DNA from: Phoronis ovalis
Taxonomy: Eukaryota; Phoronida; Phoronidae
DNA length: 52,185 nt
Direction: 5' to 3'
Assembly (NCBI GenBank): GCA_028565635.1
Contig: JAOXYB010023624.1
Coordinates: 1 to 52,185, forward strand
This document shows positions 20,701 through 32,578 of the stretch, piece by piece. The notes beneath the pieces are model-generated. The model had not been told where the DNA came from. It made no database searches and was given only the letters and a program-made list of their open reading frames with translations. Made by a program: the position numbers and the translations under genes. Position 1 is the stretch's first letter; every line of letters begins with the position of its first letter.

Positions 20701-22969
20701 ACTGATTAAAACTTGACTGTATTGAATTTCTATTTATGAATTAAAAATGTTTAACCTGTGAACACATTAATCTGTTTGCCTCGTACATGGATGCATTGTT
20801 CTTTACAAATTATTTTATAATGAGATAGAGTCTGCATGTCAAATATGTCTTTTTCTGTAAGAATTCCCTTTTCGCTTTGTTCAATAATATAGAAAATTGT
20901 TTTTACTAAATAAATTTAGTTAGAAACCAGATTTCTATGAAAACAGTTAAACTCTTAGTAATACTCTTCATACATTCTTTAGCTTGTATAGCAATCCTTA
21001 GGATTCCAAAATGTGCGTTTACCCAGCCCTAATGTATGACAAGCAATGATTTGTTTTTGGACAGATGATATGCTTTACAGAATATAATTCACTAGATCAA
21101 ACAGGTTACACATTGCAAAGTTGTCTCTGATTAACCAACAAATCTATGACATACAGTAACACTAAATAAAGAAGGAGACACAGACAGCCTTATATGCGAA
21201 CTTGTGAATAAGGATTAATATTAAGCAGGGGTTTGGTAATTACACAGAGAATGTGCAATTTAAGCCATAGTGAGAATATTTAAGCTGAGTGAGAATCTTT
21301 TCTTTGTTATTTTTGCATTCAGTTTGTAAGGATAATAATTTGAAAATATTTTTTACTGTTTCAGTTCCCAGTTACTGTGTTCACACCAATATTTTTCATA
21401 GTTATTTATTATTGGATGGTTGGTCTTTACCCATCCTGGGATGGATTCATTATTGCTATGATAGTTTTGATTGTACATGCATTGGATTCTGTGTCTTTTG
21501 GTAAGTCAGATCGTAATATGTATTGCTTTGTCTTGCGCTTATACTTTTAAGAAACATTTTATAAAATGCAACTTTATGCACCTAATTGAATCAAAAAATA
21601 GTATGCCAAAGGATTATGCGTAATATCAGATATGCTATGAATAGCGTTGTTTGTTTGTTTTCTTTAGGTTACATTATTTCTTGTGTTGCTGGCAGTCTTT
21701 CCATGGCGCTTGTGGTCGGACCATTGCTGATGGTCCCATTCTTAATTGTTGGTGGATTTTTCGTAAACATCGAGTAAGTTTACACCAAAACATTTTTAAT
21801 AATGTGGTAGTATTGCCTTCCAGAATAATATTCAGAATGTTTTCAGAGATGCAATTCTTTAACAAATATTATCTAAATTAACAAAGGAATAAGCTTTAAC
21901 ATCAGAATACGTATTATTACAGCACCAATGAAAAATATGCAAATATTTTATAGCAATTGATGATTCATTCGTAAATATATAATGAATTCCGTAATTGTGC
22001 TGGTAACAAACATATTAGTCTTTGTAATAGGTGCTATTTTTATTTTATGAAGAATACTATAAATTCTTAAAAGAGTACATAAATGCCAGAGAAGATTACT
22101 ATTTATCTTGTTTCAGGTCCATACCACCATACTTTCGCTGGATGAAAAAATTGTCTTGGTTTGCTTATGCATTTGAGCTTTTGGCTGTCAACCAGTGGGA
22201 AAGAGTGTTTGAAATCCGTAAGTACTGATTTGCATGATACATTGAGCGATGAGTAACATATGTAATCCGCAGTTTTACATTTTCTGTACTTTTGGTACAC
22301 TGACCACAGATTGTGCCTCACTCACTATTTGCTGAACCAATTATCAATTTTACCTGAAATTACCTAAAACAACAGTTGGAATTAAAATCTGAGAAGGCAC
22401 TAGATCAAATTCAGGAGTTTTGATGAAGAAGGCCTCTGTAGCTGATCATTGTGGCTTTGGCATTTTTACACAAATGCTTTTCAAAATATACATAATTATG
22501 CAATTCTTGAATTTATTTTTAGATTGTGAACCTGAAGAGTATGACAGTGCAAATTACACAACAGGCTTCAATATAACAACTGAAAACCATGAATTTACAC
22601 GATGTTTTAAGGATGGGGAAAGTGTCTTGGAAAGTTTATCCTTTCATAAAGTAAGTCGATTGTAGCTGCAACAGTTTTTATGCTTACTATTTCCTCACTA
22701 AGCATGCTGAGAGGGTGTGTCAGTTATTTTCTTCATAAAACATAAGGTGCCTTTTATAGGTAAAAATGTCCTCACTTGTGAAATTTCTACACAGTGATGT
22801 CACATGTCTCATGCAAACATGAGTGATTTTAAATTGAAAGACTTCCTACAACCATGTATTTTTTCAGAGTGATTTTGTGAAGAATGCTGGAGCTTTGGTT
22901 GTTTTATTCGTGGTATATAGAGTAATAGCTTTCTTAGCATTACTGTGGAGATCATACAAGCATAAATAG
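14766..22969 (+). CDS. White-type ABCG half-transporter, 687 aa, 16 exons
   Basis: Exons: 14766-14922, 15175-15303, 16025-16073, 16472-16658, 16855-17025, 17478-17644, 17860-18034, 18273-18359, 18581-18724, 19172-19303, 20567-20659, 21365-21500, 21668-21773, 22117-22217, 22523-22650, 22868-22969. All phases close. The N-terminal ATPase domain has Walker A GPSGAGKS (110-117), Q-loop YVQQDD (about 154-159), signature ISGGERK (218-224), Walker [13 protein letters not shown] (D242, E243) and the H-loop His275. The C-terminal half, from about residue 423 ([13 protein letters not shown]), carries the six-helix ABCG membrane domain, with an extracellular Cys-containing loop near LEVNY-like positions 595-640. 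The [16 protein letters not shown] and IPGRE stretches match the insect White family, whose members dimerise with Scarlet or Brown to move pigment precursors into granules. The substrate here is unknown. All ATPase motifs are intact, so it is probably functional. An in-frame stop lies upstream of the chosen ATG. Confidence 0.93.
15465..15520 (+). repeat. Solo end module A of the modular repeat
   Basis: GGCACTTCACAAAATTTTGG followed by GTAGGGGTGTGCGCAACAGG matches end module A at 1886 onward, but no internal array follows. It sits in intron 2 of the White-type gene, about 160 bases past the donor at 15304. Confidence 0.55.
19440..19790 (-). repeat. Modular dispersed repeat, interior type 2, copy 2
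   Basis: It follows the copy at 13660-14085 word for word in order: TTTTTTGAATATGGGATGTG then CCACCCAACCC (module B end), the GTAGCAATCCAA-like array, CAATCCATTTTTATGCAAAC, then AAATTTTCAACTGGGCC. The terminal module A has decayed. It lies in intron 10 of the White-type gene. Confidence 0.7.
20035..20400 (+). repeat. Degenerate array of TTTGGTATCTCTACTGCC-like units (type 3)
   Basis: The unit TTTGGTATCTCTACTGCCAA recurs at least eight times with variants (TATCTTGACTG, TATTGCTACTG, TATCGCTACTG), separated by short AT-rich spacers. GGCACATGCATGG lies in the middle, a weak match to the B module. The architecture is like types 1 and 2, but I could not find clear end modules. It lies in intron 10 of the White-type gene, just after the type 2 copy. 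Confidence 0.65.
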
Positions 22970-23018
22970 TTTCTGTTTAGTTTACAAAAAGTGGAGAAAT
23001 GTTGCTATTGATGCAACC

Positions 23019-23024
23019 AATAAA
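23019..23024 (+). terminator. Poly(A) signal of the White-type gene
   Basis: AATAAA lies 50 bases after the stop codon at 22967-22969. This gives a very short 3' UTR; further AATAAA words lie about 370 bases downstream. Confidence 0.55.
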
Positions 23025-23716
23025 CTATCATAGAGCTTTCACTGTTCTTCTAGCTGACTGTAACACTATTTCCATCTACCAGGTGGAGTGGTAATCTGAA
23101 GATTAATACTCTTCTGCACTAAGAGTGCAATATTATTAAGACAGTGCATGATTGTTATGTTATTATAATATACGGTTGTTAAGGTTATAAAGACTGTTCA
23201 TTTTTAATTACTTTTTGTGTGTAAAAAAATTATAATAACTTGCATATTATAATTTACAAGGCTAAGCATAGCTGTTGCTTCTGACTGATATCGGGTGGTA
23301 TAATCTACACAAACTTACCGTTTTAAAGTATGACAAAGACTAAGCATTACTTAATCACAAAACCTTTCTAATCATACACTCAGGAAACTGTATAATAAAA
23401 ATTTATTATATAAGTTTGCATAATACAATCAAGAAAGTCTGGTATGATTAGGTTACCAAATTTCAAAATGACAAGTTTAATAGCTTTTACAAAAGTAATA
23501 AAATATGCAACTGCTCTAATCTATACTTAGCCTACTAAATCTCCAGTGTCTGTCTGTCACTCTTTCCACCAAATATCCTAAAAACTATTATATGTAGAAC
23601 CTTGATCTTTTCGCACATCGTAGGTATCAACGATGGCTCGGGTGCCTCAAATTTTGGGGTCAATCGGTGAACGGTATCGAGCATTTTTAAATTCATTATT
23701 TTTTGCCTGTGATAAG

Positions 23717-23860
23717 TCGGCCTTATGTGACCTACATCTCTGTGCACGCCAACATCTGTGAGAGTCACGTGTGTGACCTACATCACATCTCTGTGCACGC
23801 CAACATCTGTGAGAGTCACATGAACATATCTGAACTCGGCCTTACGTGACCTACATCTCT
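23717..23860 (+). repeat. Short direct repeat, about 48-base unit
   Basis: The phrase TCTGTGCACGCCAACATCTG then TGAGAGTCAC occurs twice in tandem, each time preceded by GTGACCTACATC. A third partial unit with CGGCCTTACGTGACCTACAT follows. The units are nearly identical, so the duplication is recent relative to its surroundings. Confidence 0.75.
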
Positions 23861-24061
23861 ATCAATATCCGTGGTTTACCATGGGTCCCGTCTAGTAACA
23901 AGAAAACTAAACAATTATTATTCTTCCGATTCATTATTGTTTTAAACAAATATGAGAAAAGAACTTATTTTCATGATCCTTCACAAAAGCACAAGAAAAA
24001 CAGCTTTTTAAGCAAAAGTGCATAGTAATTCAATAGTGTTTAAAAGATACCTACTTTTACT

Positions 24062-27000
24062 CTATGTTTTTCTAGGGCAAGGTGGCGGATTTACATATCC
24101 AAAAACATTTAGTTCATACATACATGAAAAAACCATAAAAATAACATACACAACAATACATATTACACCAAATTTTTTATCTAATTTCCATCCATTTATA
24201 CCAATTCCTACTACCATAAATAAAACTGTGGATAGTAGCGCAATGGAAGCAAATATAAGTCCATTGCTGGTTATATTTAAAGGCACATCAGCACCACTGA
24301 TCGCTAAAGTGTATATAAACCATGGTAACCCAAGACATAACAAGATGTCGAAGACATTTGAACCAATCGAATTTGAAACTGCCATGTCACCATAACCTAC
24401 AATAAATTTTTATAGTTGGGAAAATTTTCAATAATAGCAATTTATTATTGTTACTATTAAGTGATATCATTAATCTATCCAGAATAGCTATAAATATTTT
24501 TTGACAGTTTATCTTGGAACGCAGTAAATGATCAGTGTGAATAATGAACAAATTCTCTAAATTTGGGATACTTAGGTACAATTGTCACACTTAGGAATGT
24601 ACAGTTTCTCTCAAAAGATGTAATATTTGAGTTTTCTGTAACTACATCTTCCCTTAAAGATGCCTGTGTAGAATCTTTTCGAAAATATTTCAGAAAGGAT
24701 GCCCCATGGGCATTCTTTATCATAAAAAATATAAAATAGAAGAGCAGTAAAAAAGTATGTACAGATACAGAACTTACTGCATGTAGATACTAAGTAAAAG
24801 AAAAGCAGTTAAACTGCTTATTTCTTATATTATATTAGAACATGAAAGTTTAAACCAGAAATTGTAATAAAATACATACTGAAAATACTATAATTCTATA
24901 TGACTGTTTATTTTTTACTTTCGACAATTGATGTAATTTCCAAAAGTTCATCCCTTTCCAAACAACACCCAGGGGCGTCTTTTATCAACTGAACAATAGA
25001 ACCAGTAAAAAAGCAATATTTTCCGATAGTTCCCAGGACATAGTTCCAGAAAACCCCCGGTAAGACTTTGAGGTGAAATAGATAAGGTTTTATAATTCCT
25101 TCACTCTCCCTAAACTTTTCTATATGCAGGCTCTTAAGATACCTGGTAAAGAAGAGCTAAAAAATATAAAATAGTTTAAACAGCATTAATTGCTCAAAAG
25201 GATTGCATATTAAGTTACATGTAGTTACATTTTCACATGTGATAACTAGAAAATCAAATATCTACATACCATCACGACAAACATATAAACTAGCCAAAGC
25301 ATCAGGTACGCTTGTACCAGCAGCCAATAATGTCAATCCCATCACAGTATCAGGAATCCCAATTACATCTCCTACAATGTATTCAGTATATCTAAATGAA
25401 AAGGTTTGTTACTTTTGTTTGTGACAACCAGCTTCAGGTCCTTATATACTAGTCAAGCTACGAGTAACGGGTAATAAAGTGTGTTTATATCTACCATGAC
25501 CGTTAAAGCCAGAAGTAGAAAAACACTTAGTAGACCACATTTGCTTAAACATGCATAAATGGTTGTTACTCGTATCTAAGAAATTAGTTTTAACAAAAGC
25601 TCTTTATTGAGAGCAGCAAAATATGTCATATTATATATTGCCAATTCCCAATTGGATACTTTGTGCTGTAAGGTATATGTCTAACTAGGTGCATTCCAAA
25701 TCAAAAGCGTCCTTTTCTAGCATTGTTTAAAGCATATCTGTTGACAACCAGAGTATATGAAACTTATGGTACTGATGCTAGAAGAATGCTTGTTGCACAA
25801 CTTATACTTCTTGAAAAACTACAATTTCTAGGTCTTAACAAGTAGTTACCATTCAGGGCATCAATAATATGATAGCAATTCTAATTATGTTAACCAAAAC
25901 GCAAGCTGAATATCATTTCATATATAAAATGCTAGAAATAACAGCCACCTATTATTGCCACCATCCACACCATTACATAAGCCATTCCGATAATCCATGC
26001 AACTGACATAACAAAAGTTGCCATGTACAATTTTTGCCAGCATCCTGGTTTACGACAATCTGGTACAGTTATAAAGATCAGCGCTTTTATAGGTAGTAAG
26101 GAAACCCAGAATATTCGAGCTAAAAATCCATCAGGTATCTCCCATGGGGATTCATACTCTTCATCTACAAAGAAATGATTAAATATGAACATGCATTTCA
26201 ATACAACATTTAGATACAAAAAAAATAGTTCTGTGTGATCAAGAAGTCCAAGGAATGCAATGCTATCAGTTTTCCATTAATAGAATACCCCATTTTTAAA
26301 TCGCCTCTAATGGTCGCATAAAAATGGGCTTCAACATGCAATTCTTGATACCAACACACTTGTCATCAGCATAGAAGAGTTTTCAAATCAGTTTGCAGTG
26401 CTTGAAATCAAATTCCTGATAATAACTCTGTGATGGTCAACTAACAGATCCATAAGACAATAAGGGGGAGGGTATACCGGCCATGGTATACAAAATTTTG
26501 GAGTACCATCCTATAAGGAATTTTGATGTTCTTTACCATTATTACTCTCTGTTTTTGATCCTTCTACACTTCTTTCTTCACTTTCTGGTTTTGAGCTAAC
26601 ACTCAACATGTCTTCATCATCATGAATTAAAGCAGTGGTTTCATCTGCAGTGCTATTTTTAAAAGTCAGTGTTTGCCCATGCTGCATTGCCTCAACCTTT
26701 GAATCAAGGAAATCAAAAATGTTGATGTAATTATATAACTACGGTACTTGACTGTCCAAACAAAGAAAATAAGCTATCATTTTTAAAAGTTACCATCTTT
26801 ATTCAATTTTAGGATAATTTTCAAGTTATCTAAAATTAATATAATTACCAAATGATTTACAACAATTATCATGTGGTCTAATCAAGGGCAATAGCTCTAG
26901 CGTATAAAGAATTTATTTTTTATTTTATTTTTATTCAGTCTTCTACTCACATGTAAATAGCCTTTTCTGGGATTTTGTATGCAAAGTTGGAGTAATAAAT

Positions 27001-30000
27001 GTCACGAAACACAAACATATTTCGTACCTTAATATGATCTGGAAAAGTGAAACGCAATTCAACATCAGTGTTTCCTGTGACATACTCTCTATAGGGATAA
27101 AAAAGAACTGGATAAACACTTCCAGAATTTCTGATTCATTTGCCGGTTACCACTAGCACAACTTTCATATTTGAAGCCAAGGAGTTCTATTATATGTGTG
27201 AATCTACCAGCTAGTGGAGGAGCAAAACTTTCCAAAATACAGAGTATTTTGTACTCTGCATCGCAGAGATTTGTCGTCTACTGATGTCCCAGCTTTAGTA
27301 CCTCTGGTGTGCCACAGGAGGTCGCTTTACGAACTGGATAAAGTTTCGAATATGAGCTATGGGTAGTAAATCTTACTATGTACTCATTTTATAAACGCAT
27401 TTAATACAAATGATTAAATTTATGATTACTATTTTGTAAAAAAAGATAGTTAAAAAAGTTTTATTGTGTTTTTAAGACAAAAAAATAAACTTTAAGGATT
27501 TGTCAGTTTTCACTTCACAGTTTGCATATTACAGAAATTATTTCAACCGTTTTAGCTTGTATCTGCAACAAAAATACTAATACTATCTTTTGTCAGTCAA
27601 AATAGCCAGTTTCCATTGTTATATATATAGTTCAAGTTCAAATTATTTTATTATAGTGTCATGTTCCTTGATACATTTACAATAGTTCTAACCGTTATAA
27701 TAACAGATACAGTTTACAAATAGTATAAGGTACCCAACCCCAAATGGACTTACAAGGTCATCACAGACATTAATTTTAAGCATATATGATATAGTGGCTG
27801 GACTGCCTACAATGAAAAAGAAACTACTTAAAAACATAAAGCTATATATGATGTTGTCTTAATTAAGTTAAAGGCAGATTGAACATACCTCAAGAGAATA
27901 GAGACATTATAAAATTTTCCATCAATATTCATATTTAATAACTTTTATAACATGGCATCTCGATCTATCTATTCAATCAAACGCTTTTTCCATATCAATA
28001 AATGTTGTGAATGGGGATAACCCTTTTTTCTTTCTATTCCTAATTATAGATATGAGAGTAAACACATGATCTACACATGCCCTATTACTTCGGAAATCAT
28101 TCTGTTCATCTACATATAAATTGTTACTCCATACAACTCTCAACAATCTACGTAAAAGCAAACAACTTTTAGTGTCATCATTCATTTCCCACCATTACTA
28201 CAGGACATTCCTATAGGCAAGGCCTATGATAAACTACTTACCCAGTTCTTTTTTATCACTTTTGCATTTTTTAATATGTCACGTCATATCGTATACGTTC
28301 ACTGCAAAACGTGCAAGTATAGCGTGGAAACTGTATCACATGACATTCCGTTTAGAAAATAGTGCCATTTTTTTTCCTACTAATAATTGAAATATAACCA
28401 TTATTTTATTTACTTTGTTAATATATGCTAGATCTATTGCCCATGGTCTAATCACGTAGGATATCTGACATTTTGCCAGGTTGGAACATTCAGAAAACTA
28501 TAGAGTATCATCACGTAATTCTACTTTGAGGCAGGTTAGATGCTTTATGGCATTTTTTTGCATATTGCCGAATGATATATACAAACTGTTACCTTAAACA
28601 TGCTTGATGATTTCCTGACAAAAATATCCTGATATTAAGAAACTAAGTGCCAGGTGTACAGCTTGTCACGAGAAATCAATGGCCAAATGTGTCACGTGCT
28701 AGAGACGAGCAAGTGTATAAATGGCACAAGAACACTATTAAATGCAACCAGCCTGCAGGCGTCAGTTCTTAATTTGCCTTATATGCATCAAATCTTCTTT
28801 TTTCCTGCTTTGTATTTGCACTTTTGGTTGTTTTTATGTAAAAGGGGACTTAATGAGAAAGATTGGTACTAATTTTACCTTTATAAGTAAAATTTACCTA
28901 ATAAAATTCGATAGAATTATTTGAGCTAGGGCAAAAGTACGAATTTTCCCATTTGTGATTGGATATTTTCCCGGGGGGAAGCCTTCAAAGTGTAAACAGT
29001 GAGATTTTGTTGGTCATGCCTGCGCGAAAAATTAAATTGTGCGTAGGACACCAGTTCAGCTATTACCAGGTTATTGTTTTCGCTAATGTTTGGGAAATCT
29101 TTATGATGATTTATGTTACTATACAAGTGGATGAAAAAATCAATGGTATCCATGCATATACCAAATAAAGCAAAAAATCTTTGCATCACAACATATTCTT
29201 GTCAGACATTTTGTTTTAGTAGACTCACTTTATTTAGATTCATAAAAAATTGATTTGTTATACATGTCTAAATTATTTATAACACGAAAAGGAGTGTTAA
29301 GTAAAGAATTGATTATTCCGTCATCCCGCTTAGCACTCGATCATTCTTTGATAAACTTCACATTTCAGTTCTAAGATCACACGATTTTTGTCATGAAATC
29401 AGCCGAGGTTTAAATAACACCGATATCTAACCTTTTCTGATAAGGTATCAATTTGTACATATTATTACGAAATATTCTTTAAAATGCCTTAAAACATCGT
29501 TACCTGTCTCAAAAATGCATTCCAGAAAAATTCATTTTTTTTGTAGCATTCCAAAATTGCGCATGACTGTTTGCATGTGAAGTACTGTGGATAGGATACA
29601 AAGCAGATTGACTTACCTTTGATTTTGTTCTGTACAACAGATTTCCCACTTTGGCATTGCACCAAGAACTAATACTGGGATTAAAATACATTAACACTAT
29701 ATATAAGATATACATTAGAAGCATGATCATTGCCTCATACCTACAAAATAAAGATGAGACATATTATGTTCCTTTTCACTGCTGTACATAACAAATATTT
29801 GTGTATTTCATCAGTTACTTAATTACTCAGCAAGAGATTTGCACAATTTGTTTTATATGATACGTGTTATATGATACATGAAAAAAAGTATTATAATAAG
29901 CTCCATACAAGCAGTCTTACTCATGCACTCACCAAAAAATATCTCCGTCATACATAACAAGAATTAAAGCCACAACACTTAGCATATAGAAGAGGCAGTC

Positions 30001-32159
30001 ACGGAACAAAGGGAACCAAGTCAATTCAATTACCTACAATAGAGAGTCAGAAAATAGCAAAGCATGAAAACTTTTATTATAAATGCATAAACGTCACTCA
30101 CATTAATTGTTACTATACCAAGTCTACGTGAGTACAGTTACAGGACTTTGTACTTAAATGTGTCCACAAAAGATAAAAAATCACAAGATAAAAGAAATCC
30201 AAAAATTTAGGTATATCCTTATCTTATGGTACCACCCGTTATTGTGTTCGTAACTTGTGAGGTACTCTCATTCAAAATGACTATATATGTGCCACATCCC
30301 CATGAGCCCCCTCTTGTCAGCTAAAATTTTTACCATGGGATATCTTTTTTACCAATGTGTGGTTTTTGCAAATGTCCTTTTTTACCAGGGGTATAGTAAC
30401 AGTAGAAGATTTATAACGACTTACCATTCCACCAAAAAGACCACATAGTGCGATAATAAACAGAATATTAAAAACAGCTGATCCTACTATGGTTCCTGTT
30501 CCAATGTCACTCTTGGCAATGAAAACACCAATTACTGAAGTTGCCAGCTCTGGAGCAGAACTGCCTGCAGCCATAAATGTGGCACCAGCAACATCATGCT
30601 GAAGGTTTAAGGCTAAAACATAATATGTATTATAATTTATCAAATAATTAATTGCTTCATCTGAAACTAAAACCTTTTTTAAATCTCATACCTGTAGACT
30701 TAAATTATTTATACAAGTTCAATTAAGTTCAGTTCCTTAGTGTTTTTGAAACTGTTTGCCATTTATGGAGTATTATAACATTTTCAATATGCTATTTATA
30801 AACAAAATGATACAAAAATTAATCAAGCAATCATTGCATGGGGCCTTAACATATAATTCGTAAACATATATATATATTTACATATTTTAACGGTGCAAGA
30901 AAAGTTAATCATGGTCCATACCTGTACATATATGTTCCAAAGATGCCACAAAATAATCATCACAGATTAGAGCTAGACCAGCAAACATATACAAAGCAAT
31001 TAATACATGAATTACTACACCACCCTCTTCATTCTGCTTTCGTGTGAAAAAATCTCCGGGAAATTCATCAACAGCCCTCGGAGTGCAATTCACTTGATCA
31101 TCCTCCACCAAGATGTGCATTTGTAGAAGATGTCTTCCATTTTCATTTTTATCTATTAAATAAAAACTTAAAATATACACATCTTCTTGACTTGCTATAT
31201 TGTTGTTCTGTCTATATACACAAAATCAATAACATATCCAAGTGATTTAACTATACAATTCATAGTATGAGGGGTATAGGGGGGGGGATATCGCGAGCAG
31301 CGAGCATTGGGGTCTGTTTAAGTCGCAGCGAGCATTGCTAAATGTTTGATATACCACCCTATATGTGTACAATTATTATAAAAAAAACAAGTGTGAAAGA
31401 CTGATTTCAAATAATAAATGTAAATAACGAAGCGTTAGTTTAGCAATCCCCATATAGCACCGCATAGCACTATAACAACAATTATTCTTTAAATGTGTAT
31501 TNNNNNNNNNNNNNNNNNNNNNNNNNNNNNNNNNNNNNNNNNNNNNNNNNNNNNNNNNNNNNNNNNNNNNNNNNNNNNNNNNNNNNNNNNNNNNNNNNNN
31601 NTAACGAAGCGTTAGTTTAGCAATCCCCATATAGCACCGCATAGCACTATAACAACAATTATTCTTTAAATGTGTATTCAGTGTATTAATAAGTATTAAT
31701 TGTTGCAAACAATACAGTCGATACAGGCTACAATCTACTAGCTGAGTATCAAAAATAACATCTAAATCCACTAAATAGATACAAACGCATCCTAGCACAT
31801 GATAATTTGTATCTGCCCCCGGCCCCGGGTACGATCCGTGTGTACGGCGAGAATACATGCGCCCGAGTACTAATGCGGTTAGTACATAGACCCCCGCATA
31901 GACAGTCACAGACACAGAGAAATAAAACTCCCTCTTCGTTGGTACACTTAAATGCGATCTGTCCGATTTTTCAGCATCAAAAATAGAGTGACAATCCCGG
32001 AACGACAAAAAAAATCTCTTTTTTTTTACCTCCATGACCGCCGTTCCAGTTTCTGACATTAGCTACTTTAACAATTTGCAATATGCCAATAGATGTGAGG
32101 TACAATCCTGCAGCAAATAACAGCCTAAGTGTTCGTTTCTTCTCTTTAAAAACAGACAT
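24062..32159 (-). CDS. NCKX-type Na+/Ca2+-K+ exchanger (SLC24 family), about 547 aa
   Basis: Exons: 32030-32159, 30922-31152, 30425-30612, 29933-30033, 29617-29740, 27028-27084, 26537-26696, 25949-26164, 25270-25371, 24062-24396. The protein exports Ca2+ and K+ in exchange for Na+. The start [12 protein letters not shown] leads into a signal-anchor helix. Then come NCT and the EFPGDFF stretch typical of NCKX, the alpha-1 repeat [17 protein letters not shown] (about 127-143) and, in the second half, the alpha-2 repeat [17 protein letters not shown] with [17 protein letters not shown]. The acidic ion-coordinating residues (Glu142 in SSAPEL, Asp426 in SVPD) are present. The acidic cytoplasmic loop spans exons 6-7. 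The acceptor of exon 6 is uncertain: three AGs stand in tandem and only the third keeps frame, or a small exon is missing. An assembly gap lies in intron 1. The family call is firm; the subtype is not. Confidence 0.92.
27870..28230 (-). mobile_element. Non-LTR retrotransposon reverse transcriptase relic
   Basis: The minus strand carries [40 protein letters not shown] and [10 protein letters not shown] (27973-28185). This is the finger/palm segment of a non-LTR RT, where the family shows EQNGFR..R.C.DH.FTL and F.D..KAFD. Immediately after KAFD there is a stop and a frame change; the continuation [20 protein letters not shown] reads in another frame. The YADD catalytic box is not present. It is a dead fragment in intron 5 of the exchanger gene, in the same orientation. 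Confidence 0.8.
30262..30400 (-). repeat. Truncated modular repeat, type 1, module B end
   Basis: Read on the minus strand: three units like ATACCCCTGGTAAAAAAGG, then GATGTGGCACATATATAGTC and ATTTTGAATGAGAGTACC, which is end module B. Module A is missing. The fragment sits about 25 bases inside intron 3 of the exchanger, next to the donor at 30424. Confidence 0.6.
31269..31345 (+). repeat. CGAGCAGCGAGCATTG dispersed repeat, second copy
   Basis: A run of nine G, then ATATCGCGAGCAGCGAGCAT and TGGGGTCTGTTTAAGTCGCA and GCGAGCATTG. It matches 14080-14140. It lies in intron 1 of the exchanger, 80 bases before the duplicated gap flank. Confidence 0.6.
31425..31678. other. Assembly gap with identical 77-base flanks
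   Basis: Exactly 100 N at 31502-31601. The 77 bases before (31425-31501) and the 77 after (31602-31678) are identical, beginning TAACGAAGCGTTAGTTTAGC and ending AAATGTGTATT. The round gap size is a placeholder. The two contig ends most likely overlap and should be merged, which would remove 177 bases from intron 1 of the exchanger. Confidence 0.9.
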
Positions 32160-32578
32160 TGTCAGCAGTTTTCCGAGCGCATATATTTACTTTGTATGAG
32201 AAGTACAGTATTGCACAAGCATTTATATCCCGGGACCTCTGCGAACTAAGACATCATAAGGATCACAAGACAGCTCTGTAATCATTTCATGTTGACATTT
32301 CAACATACGCACGAAAGGTTTTTGTGATGCGACCTATACTATTATTTATGAAAACAGTTTTAATTTTAATTTATAAAAAATACTTTATCATTACTATTTA
32401 CTGTATTCATTACAAGCTTCTCTTGTTATTTCCTTTACATTTCGGTAAAATGTTTTAATATAAAATGCGGTTCATAGTGTGGCAATTTAGGTCACATGTG
32501 TCGTCTGCAACAGTTTTTAGTTTGAGTTAAAAACAAGTCGCTAAAAGTGAAACAACTGCCATAGACAATCGTTGAATA
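32160..32578. promoter_or_regulatory. Compact divergent promoter region, exchanger (-) and reductase (+)
   Basis: About 420 bases separate the exchanger start codon from the leader ORF of the aldo/keto reductase. Both promoters, or one shared bidirectional promoter, must lie here or in the adjacent 5' exons. I see no strong TATA box or CpG cluster. A CCCGGG word at 32229-32234 is the only GC-rich point. Confidence 0.45.

Larger units (their letters stand above)
22970..24061. other. Convergent intergenic region, 3' ends of the White-type and exchanger genes
   Basis: Both genes end into this 1.1 kb. A likely poly(A) signal for the White-type gene is at 23019-23024; none is convincing for the exchanger (TTTATT at 23402-23407 is possible). 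The block at 23717-23860 is a short direct repeat. An open frame around 23535-23768 (-) has no resemblance I recognise and is not called as a gene. Confidence 0.5.

Noticed and set aside
26461-26520. A further copy of end module A (ATACAAAATTTTGGAGTACC)
   Set aside because: Only AAAATTTTGG is shared and the GGGGTGTGCGG core is missing, so the match is too weak in AT-rich DNA.
31376-32059. A 227-codon minus-strand frame running through the N gap
   Set aside because: It exists only because N is read as open and because the 77-base flank is duplicated. It lies in intron 1 of the exchanger, after a good donor.
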